Assembly: GCF_035552695.1 (NCBI RefSeq)
Contig: NZ_DASZKT010000113.1
Coordinates: 4,522-68,521 of the forward strand
Length of the DNA stretch: 64,000 nucleotides
Source of the DNA: Actinospica sp035552695
Lineage (GTDB): Bacteria > Actinomycetota > Actinomycetes > Streptomycetales > Catenulisporaceae
Direction: 5' to 3'
The notes beneath the pieces are model-generated. The model ran no database searches. It worked only from the letters and a program-made list of their open reading frames with translations, and was not told the origin of the DNA. Below, in pieces: positions 8,558 to 15,002 of this stretch. The position numbers and the translations under genes were made by a program. Within the stretch, counting starts at the first letter, position 1, and each line of letters begins with the position of its first letter.

Positions 8558-10042
8558 ATGCAGCGGGAACAGCGGTTGAGCCGGAAGGTTCGTGGGCGGG
8601 CGCTCGCGCTCGGTGGAGCGCTCGCCTTGGCGTTCGCGGGTTCCGGCACGGCATTCGCCAGTACGCAGAACCCCATCGCGGCCAAGGAATGGGCGCTCAA
8701 CACGCTGAACGTGACCGCGGTTCGCCAGCAGTTTCAGGCACACGGTGCGGGCGTGCTCGTCGCGGTGATCGACTCCGGAGTCGACGCGAATCAGCCGGAC
8801 CTCAAGGGCCGCCTCGTCGATGGCGTGAACCTGGTCGATCCGAGCAGCCCAGCCTCGGACTACAGCGACACGACCAGCGATTCACACGGCACGTCTGTCG
8901 CGACCGTCATCGCCGGTATTCCGCACACCGACACCAGCGGGAACTCCTACGGCATGATCGGATTGGCGGATCAGGCCAAGATCATGCCTATCAAGGTGGT
9001 CGAGGGTACCGGAGCGAGCGACTCGTCGATCATCGCCGGGGTCGAATATGCCGTCAGCCACGGCGCTCAGGTCATCAGCATCTCGCTTGGCGGTGCAGGT
9101 AGCGATCCGAGCTTGACGAGCGCCATCAACGGAGCCCTCGCTCATGGTGTGGTGGTCGTCGTCGGCGCTGGCAACGACGCGAAGAGTGGCAACGCCTCGA
9201 ACGACCTCGCGACTGTGCCCGGGGTGATCGATGTCGGGGGCGTCGACTCGAACGGGCAGAAATACTCGTTCAGCCACTACGGTCCCGATGTCGACGTCGC
9301 GGCTCCGGCCAACGACATCGAGGTCGGCTTGGCCAACGGGCAATACGGCGAGGTGTCGGGGACGTCGCAGGCGACACCTTGGGTCTCGGGCGAGGCGGCG
9401 CTGTTGATTGCGGCGCATCCCACGTGGACGTCGGGGCAGATCGTGGCGGCGGTCATCGACAACACGATGCAGACCGCGGGCGGGCAGACGAAGGCAGGGC
9501 AGCGGGTCGACGACAACGTCGGGTACGGAGTGATCGACCCGGTGGCGGCGCTCGGGGCGTCGGAGCCGGCGAGCACGACGAATCCGTTGGGCGGACCGGC
9601 GATCACCGGTAAGCCGGGCGCGTCGGCGTCTGCGTCGACGGGCTCGACTGCTACGGGCGGGTCTACGACCGGCACCACGACGCCGACGGCGTCGAGCAAG
9701 AGTTCTTCGAAGGCGCCGCTGTACATCGGGATCGCGGTGGCGGTGGTCGTGGTGATCGCGCTGCTGATCTTCCTGCTCACGCGCGGCAGCCGGAACCGCG
9801 GTGGGAAGGGTGGTCCCGGCGGAGGCGCGAGTGGTGGGGGCGGTGGTGGCGGCGGGAACGCGTACTACCCGCAGCAGACGCCGCAGGGCGGGCAGTACGG
9901 TCAGCAGTCGCCGCAGCAGCCGAATCCGCAGCAGCAGCCGAATCCGTACCAGCAGCCGCAGCAGGGCGGATATCCGCCGCCGCAGGGCGGGTACGGGCAG
10001 CAGCCGGGTCCGGGGCAGCAGAACCCGTATTCGGGGCAGTAA
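8558..10042 (+). CDS. mycP: mycosin-type subtilisin (S8) protease of a type VII system
   Basis: 494-residue secreted, membrane-anchored serine protease. The signal peptide is residues 1-35 (basic start, hydrophobic core, AFA cleavage). The S8 catalytic triad is visible: Asp72 in AVIDSGVD, His110 in DSHGTS, Ser270 in SGTSQATP, with Asn206 (GAGND) as the oxyanion residue. A Ser/Thr-rich linker (about 335-385) leads to one transmembrane helix at about 388-408, then an unusually long Gly-rich and Pro/Gln/Gly/Tyr-rich cytoplasmic tail. Mycosins process ESX substrates and support the secretion machine. I chose this ATG rather than the one at 8513 because GGGGAG precedes it and the signal peptide then starts directly. 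Confidence 0.9.
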   Translation: MQREQRLSRKVRGRALALGGALALAFAGSGTAFASTQNPIAAKEWALNTLNVTAVRQQFQAHGAGVLVAVIDSGVDANQPDLKGRLVDGVNLVDPSSPASDYSDTTSDSHGTSVATVIAGIPHTDTSGNSYGMIGLADQAKIMPIKVVEGTGASDSSIIAGVEYAVSHGAQVISISLGGAGSDPSLTSAINGALAHGVVVVVGAGNDAKSGNASNDLATVPGVIDVGGVDSNGQKYSFSHYGPDVDVAAPANDIEVGLANGQYGEVSGTSQATPWVSGEAALLIAAHPTWTSGQIVAAVIDNTMQTAGGQTKAGQRVDDNVGYGVIDPVAALGASEPASTTNPLGGPAITGKPGASASASTGSTATGGSTTGTTTPTASSKSSSKAPLYIGIAVAVVVVIALLIFLLTRGSRNRGGKGGPGGGASGGGGGGGGNAYYPQQTPQGGQYGQQSPQQPNPQQQPNPYQQPQQGGYPPPQGGYGQQPGPGQQNPYSGQ

Positions 10043-10060
10043 GAGGAAGCGATCGAGGTC

Positions 10061-10096
10061 GGTGCCGCTCACGGGCAACAAGCCGTGGGCGGCACC
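10061..10096 (+). terminator. hairpin downstream of the mycosin gene
   Basis: 14-base arms (10061-10074 and 10083-10096) with one G-T wobble and an eight-base loop, 18 bases after the stop codon. No T tract follows. It is probably the terminator of the type VII module. Confidence 0.6.
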
Positions 10097-10122
10097 GTCG
10101 TCATTGGATGGGTGCACGTATC

Positions 10123-10282
10123 CCTGGGCGCGGGTGTTCTTGGGCGCGGGCCGTCTTGGACGCCGGTCGCCTTAGGCGCAAGTCGCCTTGGGCGCGGGCG
10201 TTCTTGGGCGCAGATCTCCTTAAGCGAAGGTCGCCTTGAGCGCAGGCCGCCTTGGACGCCGGTCGTCTTGGGCGCAGATCCC
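10123..10282. repeat. ten tandem copies of a degenerate 16-bp repeat
   Basis: Ten consecutive units, each exactly 16 bases and with no indels between them, fit a consensus close to CTTGGGCGCRGGTCGC. Units begin at 10123, 10139, 10155, 10171, 10187, 10203, 10219, 10235, 10251 and 10267. Units 3 and 9 differ by one base, as do units 6 and 10. Because 16 is not a multiple of three, the reading phase shifts in each unit and there is no open pentapeptide-type repeat. The array lies between a convergent protease gene and hydrolase gene. Function is unknown; a minisatellite or a binding-site array are the obvious options. Confidence 0.85.
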
Positions 10283-10334
10283 CGTCCGGAGACGGCCCTT
10301 TTGGGGCGGGTCTTGTGCCCTGCTACCTACCTAC

Positions 10335-11108
10335 CTACGCGCTGTACTTCTCCGCCGGGCCGAAGCGGCCGTCGTATTCGGCGGGGAGCGGGGCGGCGGG
10401 CGGGTTCACGGTGCGGACGATCTCGTCGAGGACGATCCGCACGTACTTCTCCCCCACCCACAGGTGCTTGGCGCCGTCGACGGCGATGAGGTCGCAGCCG
10501 CGGGCCTTGGCCGCCGGGGTGAGGAGCGCGGCGAAGCGCTCGCGGGCGGCCGGCGGCTTGAGGTAGTCGTCGTGCTCGGGGACGAGGATCTTGACCGGCT
10601 TGCCGGAGTCGGCCCAGCGCTCGATGTCCGCCTCGCCGGCTCGGTGCAACGGCGGGGAGAGCAGGATGGCGCCGCTGATCTGCGGTTCGCAGCCGTAGCA
10701 CAGGGCGAGCTCGGTGCCGAAGGACCAGCCGACGAGCCAGGGGTTCGGCAGCTCCCGGTGATCCACGAAGTCGATCGCGGCGGCCACGTCGTACTGTTCG
10801 GCCACGCCGTCGCCGAACGTGCCCTCGCTGGTGCCGCGCGCCGAGCTGGTGCCGCGCGTGTTGAAGCGCAGGACCGCGAGGTCGGCGAGGGCGGGCAGGC
10901 GCCAGGCGGCCTTGCGGTAGACGTGGCTGTCCATCATCCCCGCATGCGTGGGCAGCGGGTGCAGGGTGACGAGCGTGGCCACCGGCGGCCGCCCCTCCGG
11001 CGGCAGCGCGAGTTCGCCGACGAGGGTCAGGCCGTCAGCGGTCTTGAGCTCGATGTCCTCGCGGAGCGCGGGCAGGATGCTGTGGGCGGTGATCTCGGTG
11101 CTCGTCAC
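10335..11108 (-). CDS. alpha/beta hydrolase
   Basis: 257-residue cytosolic alpha/beta-hydrolase of the dienelactone hydrolase-like / short hydrolase group. The nucleophile elbow is GWSFG (GxSxG); the probable catalytic Asp lies in VPEHDDYL and the His in DGAKHLWVG near the C-terminus. An oxyanion-hole region precedes in TLHPLPTHAGM. There is no signal peptide or lid insertion. Substrate is unknown. It starts at GTG 10 bases after the endonuclease V stop, so the two are probably co-transcribed, though no functional link is evident. Confidence 0.85.
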   Translation of the reverse strand: MTSTEITAHSILPALREDIELKTADGLTLVGELALPPEGRPPVATLVTLHPLPTHAGMMDSHVYRKAAWRLPALADLAVLRFNTRGTSSARGTSEGTFGDGVAEQYDVAAAIDFVDHRELPNPWLVGWSFGTELALCYGCEPQISGAILLSPPLHRAGEADIERWADSGKPVKILVPEHDDYLKPPAARERFAALLTPAAKARGCDLIAVDGAKHLWVGEKYVRIVLDEIVRTVNPPAAPLPAEYDGRFGPAEKYSA

Positions 11109-11117
11109 CCGTCCAGG

Positions 11118-11801
11118 TTAGTTCACCGTTCCGGCTGCCAGCGCACGGCGGGAGGCCTGGTCCGACTGACGCGTGGTTTCCGGCAGCCGGTATTTGGGCG
11201 CCAGCCGCAGGGCCAGATCGGTCGCGGCGTCGAGCGAGATGTGGTGGCCGACGGAGACGAAGACGGGCTTGATGTTGGGCTGAGTGCGCAGAACTCGGCC
11301 GATGACCTCGTCTTCGTCGACGAGGTCCGATCGGTCGCCGCGTGCTTGCCCCGGTTCGTCGAACGTGCCGATGAACGTGGTCTTCGCTACGCCGAACGTC
11401 GGCACGTCCGTGAGCACGCCGAGGTGGCAGGCAAGGCCGAAACGGCGCGGATGGGCCAGGCCATAGCCATCGCAGACCAGCAGATCCGGCACGCACGTGA
11501 GCTTGTCGAGCGCGTCCACCAGTGCCGGAATCTCTCGGAAGGCGAGCAGGCCGGGTACGTACGGAAAGTCGACCGAGCGCAGCGCGGTGGCCGTCTCGAC
11601 GACCTCGAGGGTCGTGGCATCGAGTACGGTCACCGCACCGGCGACGCGGGACTCGTCCACCGCGTACGCGACATCGAGCCCTGCGATCCAGCGCAACGGC
11701 TCCGGCGCCGGGCCCTCGGCCCGCACCAGCGGCCGAAGCCGGTCCTGCTCGGCGATCGCCTCGGCCTCGGTCGCGGGTACGGAAAACGGTTCGAGCTTCA
11801 C
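11118..11801 (-). CDS. nfi: endonuclease V
   Basis: 227-residue DNA repair enzyme that cuts one nucleotide 3' of deaminated adenine (hypoxanthine) in DNA or RNA. The family blocks are intact: AGLDVAY with metal-binding Asp43, FREIPALVDAL with a conserved Glu, VCDGYGLAHPRRFGLA with the second Asp, and VGHHISLDAATDLAL with the conserved His. I place the start at a GTG, giving the usual length of about 225 residues. The open frame continues some 260 bases further upstream, but that extension contains a second, degenerate copy of the protein's own C-terminal block and is treated separately as a pseudogene. Confidence 0.9.
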   Translation of the reverse strand: MKLEPFSVPATEAEAIAEQDRLRPLVRAEGPAPEPLRWIAGLDVAYAVDESRVAGAVTVLDATTLEVVETATALRSVDFPYVPGLLAFREIPALVDALDKLTCVPDLLVCDGYGLAHPRRFGLACHLGVLTDVPTFGVAKTTFIGTFDEPGQARGDRSDLVDEDEVIGRVLRTQPNIKPVFVSVGHHISLDAATDLALRLAPKYRLPETTRQSDQASRRALAAGTVN

Positions 11802-11885
11802 GGTTCGGCAGCCTACGCGGCTACGCGTCGAGCGCCGACGCGGCGGCGACGGTGCCGGCCGGAAGCCGCGTGCCGTGCTCGGTCG

Positions 11886-12008
11886 TCGCAGCGTGGGCTC
11901 CACGGCCGCGTCGAGCCCTAGCCGCTGCCCCCGCGTCACGAACACCTCCGACTGCCCCGGCTGCGTCCGCAGCGCCCGCCCGATCACCTTGCCATCGTCC
12001 ACGGGGTC
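11886..12008 (-). pseudogene. fragment of a second endonuclease V gene
   Basis: About 41 codons in the same frame as nfi read DPVDDGKVIGRALRTQPG and on to LDAAVEPTLR. They align without gaps to the C-terminal part of the intact neighbour (DLVDEDEVIGRVLRTQPN ... LDAATDLALR). The conserved His of the VGHHISLD motif is missing. There is no start codon and none of the upstream catalytic blocks, so this is a remnant left by tandem duplication or by recombination between related copies. Confidence 0.7.
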
Positions 12009-12240
12009 CCTCGAAGACGTCGCCGGTCTTCCGGTCGATGCCGACGGCCGTCGCCGCGCCACTGCTCGGCCTTCTGGGCGACGGTGTCCACGTCCTTCTC
12101 GGCGTTCGCCTTCATATCGGTGGCGATCTTGGAGATCTCGTCGGCCTTCGCGGCGTCGGCCTCGGTGGAGCGCCTGAGCAAGCTCTCGAGCTTCTCCCGG
12201 CTGTCCCCGTAGAGCTTCTCGACCGCGTTGCCCGAGTGTG
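12009..12240 (-). pseudogene. debris of a longer helical protein, possibly a toxin-type polypeptide
   Basis: On the minus strand an open stretch reads HSGNAVEKLYGDSREKLE and continues through KADEISKIATDMKANAEK to KAEQW. This is soluble, amphipathic protein unlike the Arg/Pro-rich shadow frames around it, and it lacks a proper start and end. Immediately after, in another frame, comes ATAVGIDRKTGDVFEG, which resembles the first strand and turn of YwqJ-like deaminase toxin domains as I remember them. A frameshift between the two would make one polypeptide. The toxin reading is tentative; the presence of broken coding sequence is better supported. Confidence 0.4.
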
Positions 12241-12262
12241 CCAGAACACGAATCCGTAGGGC

Positions 12263-12934
12263 TCAGCCGGGGAAGGTGTGCGCCAGGTCCGGGAGGCCGC
12301 CGCCCGAGAAGGAGAGGCGGATCGTGGGCCGGGTCTCGCCCTTGCCGAATTCGGCGGTGAGGGCGACGCGGCGGTAGCCGGCCGTGCCGGCGGGGCCGAG
12401 GGAGCCGGGGTAGCGGGGGCCGACGGCGAATTCGTGGTCGAAGACGACGCGGCCGACGCGGGTGATGCGGATGCGCGAGCGAACGGAACCGGTCTCCTCG
12501 CCCTCGCGGCCGAGCACGACGTCCTCGCGCCAGATCAGCTCGGCGTCCTCGGCGAGGTCGAGGTTGGCGTGCACGGCGTGGTTCGCGCCGCGGACGGCGA
12601 TCAGCGGCTCGGGGGCCCAGTCGAGGCGGGCGCCCGGGCCGACCTTGACCTCGAAGGCGAGGGTGGACTGGGCGCCGCCGGGTCCGGGCAGCGCGAGGGC
12701 GGCGGCGATGCTGCGGACCTCGACCTTCGCGCCCGCGCCTACGTCGAACCGGTACGCCAGGTCGTCGCCGCCGATCGGGCCCGCGGTGCCGCCGACGAGG
12801 TGGATCCGGGCCGTGTCGAGGCCGTCCGGGTGCGCGGCGCGGCGCATCAGCAGCGGGGTCTCGCCGGCCAGCGTGACGAGGCTGGTCGTGCCGTCCTCCT
12901 GGGCGCGGGCGACGATGCGGGCGCGGGCCTTCAC
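12263..12934 (-). CDS. ureD: urease accessory protein UreD
   Basis: 223-residue UreD/UreH-family chaperone that binds apo-urease and, with UreF and UreG, delivers nickel. Family features visible include TPLLMRRAAHPDG near the start, IHLVGGTAGPIGGDDLAYRFDVG with a beta-rich core, the WAPEPLIAV block, and LIWREDVVLGREGE. It is shorter than many UreD proteins (often 260-280). GTG start overlaps the ureG stop codon (GTGA), so the two are translationally coupled. No urease structural gene lies in the window. Confidence 0.88.
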   Translation of the reverse strand: MKARARIVARAQEDGTTSLVTLAGETPLLMRRAAHPDGLDTARIHLVGGTAGPIGGDDLAYRFDVGAGAKVEVRSIAAALALPGPGGAQSTLAFEVKVGPGARLDWAPEPLIAVRGANHAVHANLDLAEDAELIWREDVVLGREGEETGSVRSRIRITRVGRVVFDHEFAVGPRYPGSLGPAGTAGYRRVALTAEFGKGETRPTIRLSFSGGGLPDLAHTFPG

Positions 12935-13605
12935 GCGGCGGCCGGCGCTCTGTGCTCTGCGATCAGTTTCCTGATCCAGTCGGCGACGGCCGGGGCGCCG
13001 GGGTGCTCGCTGAGCGAGGTGAACAGCGTGGGCAGCGGCATTTCCCTGGCCACGCCGCCGGGTCCGGTGGCGCGCCGGGCCGCGGCGTCCCTGCGCATCA
13101 CCTCGAGGTCGGCGGGCACGTGCGGCGCCAGGTCGGTCTTGTTGACCACCAGCAGGTCGGCGGAGGTGATTCCGGGGCCGCCCTTGCGCGGCAGCCGCTC
13201 TCCCCCGGCGACGTCGATCACGAAGATCTGCCGGTCGATCAGGCCGGTGCTGAAGGTCGTGCCGAGGCTGTCTCCACCGCTCTCGATCAGCACCAGGTCC
13301 AGTGGATCGAACGCCGCCTCGAGCGCCTCGACCGCCTCCAGGTTGGCCGCTATGTCCTCGCGGATCGCGGTGTGCGGACTGCATCCGGTCTGTACGGCGG
13401 TGATCCGCTCGGGCCCGAGGACGCCGTGGGCCAGCAGGAGTTTCGCGTCGTCCTCCGTATGGCCGTCATTCGTGACGACGGCGATCGACAGCTCCGCGCG
13501 CAGGGTCCGGCACAGGGCCGCGACCAGCGAGGTCTTACCGGAGCCGACCGGGCCGCCGATGCCTATCCGCAGCGTGCCGCGCGAATCAGGGGTCTTAGGA
13601 TGCAA
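12931..13605 (-). CDS. ureG: urease accessory GTPase UreG with altered metal motif
   Basis: 224-residue SIMIBI-class GTPase that supplies nickel to urease. Walker A GPVGSGKT is at 18-25; the Walker B/ESGGDSLGTTFS block and NKTDLAP (G4) are intact, as is DVAGGERLPRKGGPGIT. The oddity is the nickel-binding CPH motif, which here is TGCSPH (residues 73-78). The Cys normally next to Pro-His is Ser76, with a Cys one position earlier at 75. I checked the codons (TGC AGT CCG CAC). The TND-IYT-ED block also departs from usual, reading TNDGHTEDD. Overlaps ureF by 11 bases and ureD by 4. Confidence 0.9.
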   Translation of the reverse strand: MHPKTPDSRGTLRIGIGGPVGSGKTSLVAALCRTLRAELSIAVVTNDGHTEDDAKLLLAHGVLGPERITAVQTGCSPHTAIREDIAANLEAVEALEAAFDPLDLVLIESGGDSLGTTFSTGLIDRQIFVIDVAGGERLPRKGGPGITSADLLVVNKTDLAPHVPADLEVMRRDAAARRATGPGGVAREMPLPTLFTSLSEHPGAPAVADWIRKLIAEHRAPAAA

Positions 13606-14296
13606 AGAGCCGCACCTCCCACGTGGTGTGGACCTCCGCGGCCAGGTCGAGCAGCGGGGAGCCGAGCGCCGGCAGCATGCTGAAGTCGTTCCTGAGCTGG
13701 GCCATCCTGGCCAGCGTCAAGGCCTTGGCGGCGGTCCGGTCGGCGGCCGGGGCCAGCTTCGCGAGCAGGCCGGAAACCTCGTCGGGGTTGAGACCGAGCA
13801 GCCGGATCGCCGCGTTGGCCGGGACGGAGAGCGTGCCCTGCACCGAGCACAGCGCCGCGTCCTCCGCCGGAAGCCCGGCCGCCGCGCAGACCACGCCGAG
13901 CGCGAGCGGCTGGTGCGGGCCGTCGGCGGTCAGCGGCGCGAGCAGGTTGAGGCGCGGCACGGGCCAGGTCGCGCGGGCCGTGCGCAGCAACTGCCTGCCG
14001 AGCCGCCGTGACGTGAGCCGCAGCGTCGGGGCGAGCAGGCGTACGTCGTACTCGTGGTCGATCGTTTCAAGGGTCGCCGCGTCGTCACATTGGCAGGCCG
14101 CGGCGGCGAAGGACGCGGCGACCAGAGCGGCCGAATTCAGACGTCCGGTCAGGAATTCGTGAAGAGAAGCGGTGTCGCGCACTCGGCCCGCCGCGGCGGC
14201 GGATTCGAGGCCGCCGGAATGTGCGTGTGCGCCTGCCGGGAATCTCGAGTCGGCGAGCAGAAGCAGCGCGGATCGGGTCATCTGAAAGTAGGGCAT
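13595..14296 (-). CDS. ureF: urease accessory protein UreF
   Basis: 233-residue all-helical UreF, the factor that couples UreG GTP hydrolysis to nickel insertion. It has the family opening LLLLADSRFPAGAHAHSGGLE, the conserved helix around NLLAPLTADGPHQPLALGV, and the RNDFSMLPALGSPLLDL C-terminal region. First gene of the ureFGD unit. Start could be the ATG at 14296 or the in-frame ATG five codons later; neither has a clear ribosome binding site. About 100 bases separate it from the nucleotidyltransferase gene upstream. Confidence 0.88.
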   Translation of the reverse strand: MPYFQMTRSALLLLADSRFPAGAHAHSGGLESAAAAGRVRDTASLHEFLTGRLNSAALVAASFAAAACQCDDAATLETIDHEYDVRLLAPTLRLTSRRLGRQLLRTARATWPVPRLNLLAPLTADGPHQPLALGVVCAAAGLPAEDAALCSVQGTLSVPANAAIRLLGLNPDEVSGLLAKLAPAADRTAAKALTLARMAQLRNDFSMLPALGSPLLDLAAEVHTTWEVRLFAS

Positions 14297-14400
14297 CGTT
14301 TGGTAGGTAGACGGCGTTGCTGTCCTTCATATCAGCTTTGGTACGGCCGTGCAGCAGGTGCCAGAGAACGTTTTCCGCCACGCGGCGGATCGGCCGGGGC

Positions 14401-14997
14401 TCAACCTCGCGCGCCGAGGTCCTCCGGCCGGTCGAGGTCGCGCGGGTCGGCGACGGCTTCGCAGGGTACGAGGGTGATCTCGTCGCGGTGGGCCTGCAGG
14501 TATGCCCGTGCACCGACGTCGCCGGTGAGTGTCGGGCGGAGTTCGGCCCAGTGCGCACGGCCGATGAGCACGGGGTGACCACGCCTGCCTCCGTATGCCG
14601 CGGCAACGAGGATCGATTCGTTATCCGACTCGTGCTGCGCGCCGAGCACGGCGGCAACTGCCTCAGCGGTGATGTCGGGCTGGTCGACAAGCAGCACGAG
14701 CGCGGCGGACGCGTCCGGGGCCGCGCGCTCGACCGCATCCAGGCCCGCGCGCAGCGAGACGCCCATGCCGTCGGCCCACTCCTCGCTCACGGCGACGAAC
14801 GCTCCGGCGGCCTCCGCGTACGACGCGGCCTGCTCGATCTCCGCGCCGAGCACCGCGCACACTTGATCGCAGCCCCCTGCGAAGGCCGTCCGGACGGCGC
14901 GCGAGATCAGCGGCTCGCCGCGGTAGTCCAGGATCGCCTTCGGTCCGCCCATCCGGCTTCCGCCGCCGGCCGCGAGCACGATGCCCACCACGCTCAT
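14401..14997 (-). CDS. MobA-like nucleotidyltransferase, probably molybdenum cofactor cytidylyltransferase
   Basis: 198-residue NTP transferase. The N-terminal GIVLAAGGGSRMGGPK nucleotide-binding loop and LLVDQPD metal-binding motif are diagnostic of the MobA/MocA fold. Next to xanthine dehydrogenase genes, such proteins typically make the cytidine dinucleotide form of the molybdopterin cofactor used by that enzyme family. MocA activity is therefore inferred from context; a guanylyltransferase is possible. The ATG has GTGAGG upstream and begins five bases after the pucR stop, so the two are co-transcribed. Confidence 0.8.
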   Translation of the reverse strand: MSVVGIVLAAGGGSRMGGPKAILDYRGEPLISRAVRTAFAGGCDQVCAVLGAEIEQAASYAEAAGAFVAVSEEWADGMGVSLRAGLDAVERAAPDASAALVLLVDQPDITAEAVAAVLGAQHESDNESILVAAAYGGRRGHPVLIGRAHWAELRPTLTGDVGARAYLQAHRDEITLVPCEAVADPRDLDRPEDLGARG

Positions 14998-15002
14998 CCG
15001 CC

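Noticed and set aside
10123..10282. CRISPR-like array
   Set aside because: Units are directly adjacent with no spacers, and there are no cas genes.
10085..10489. Open frame across the 16-bp repeat that could look like a repeat protein
   Set aside because: The 16-base period rotates the reading frame, so no true amino acid repeat forms, and the frame runs antisense into the hydrolase gene.
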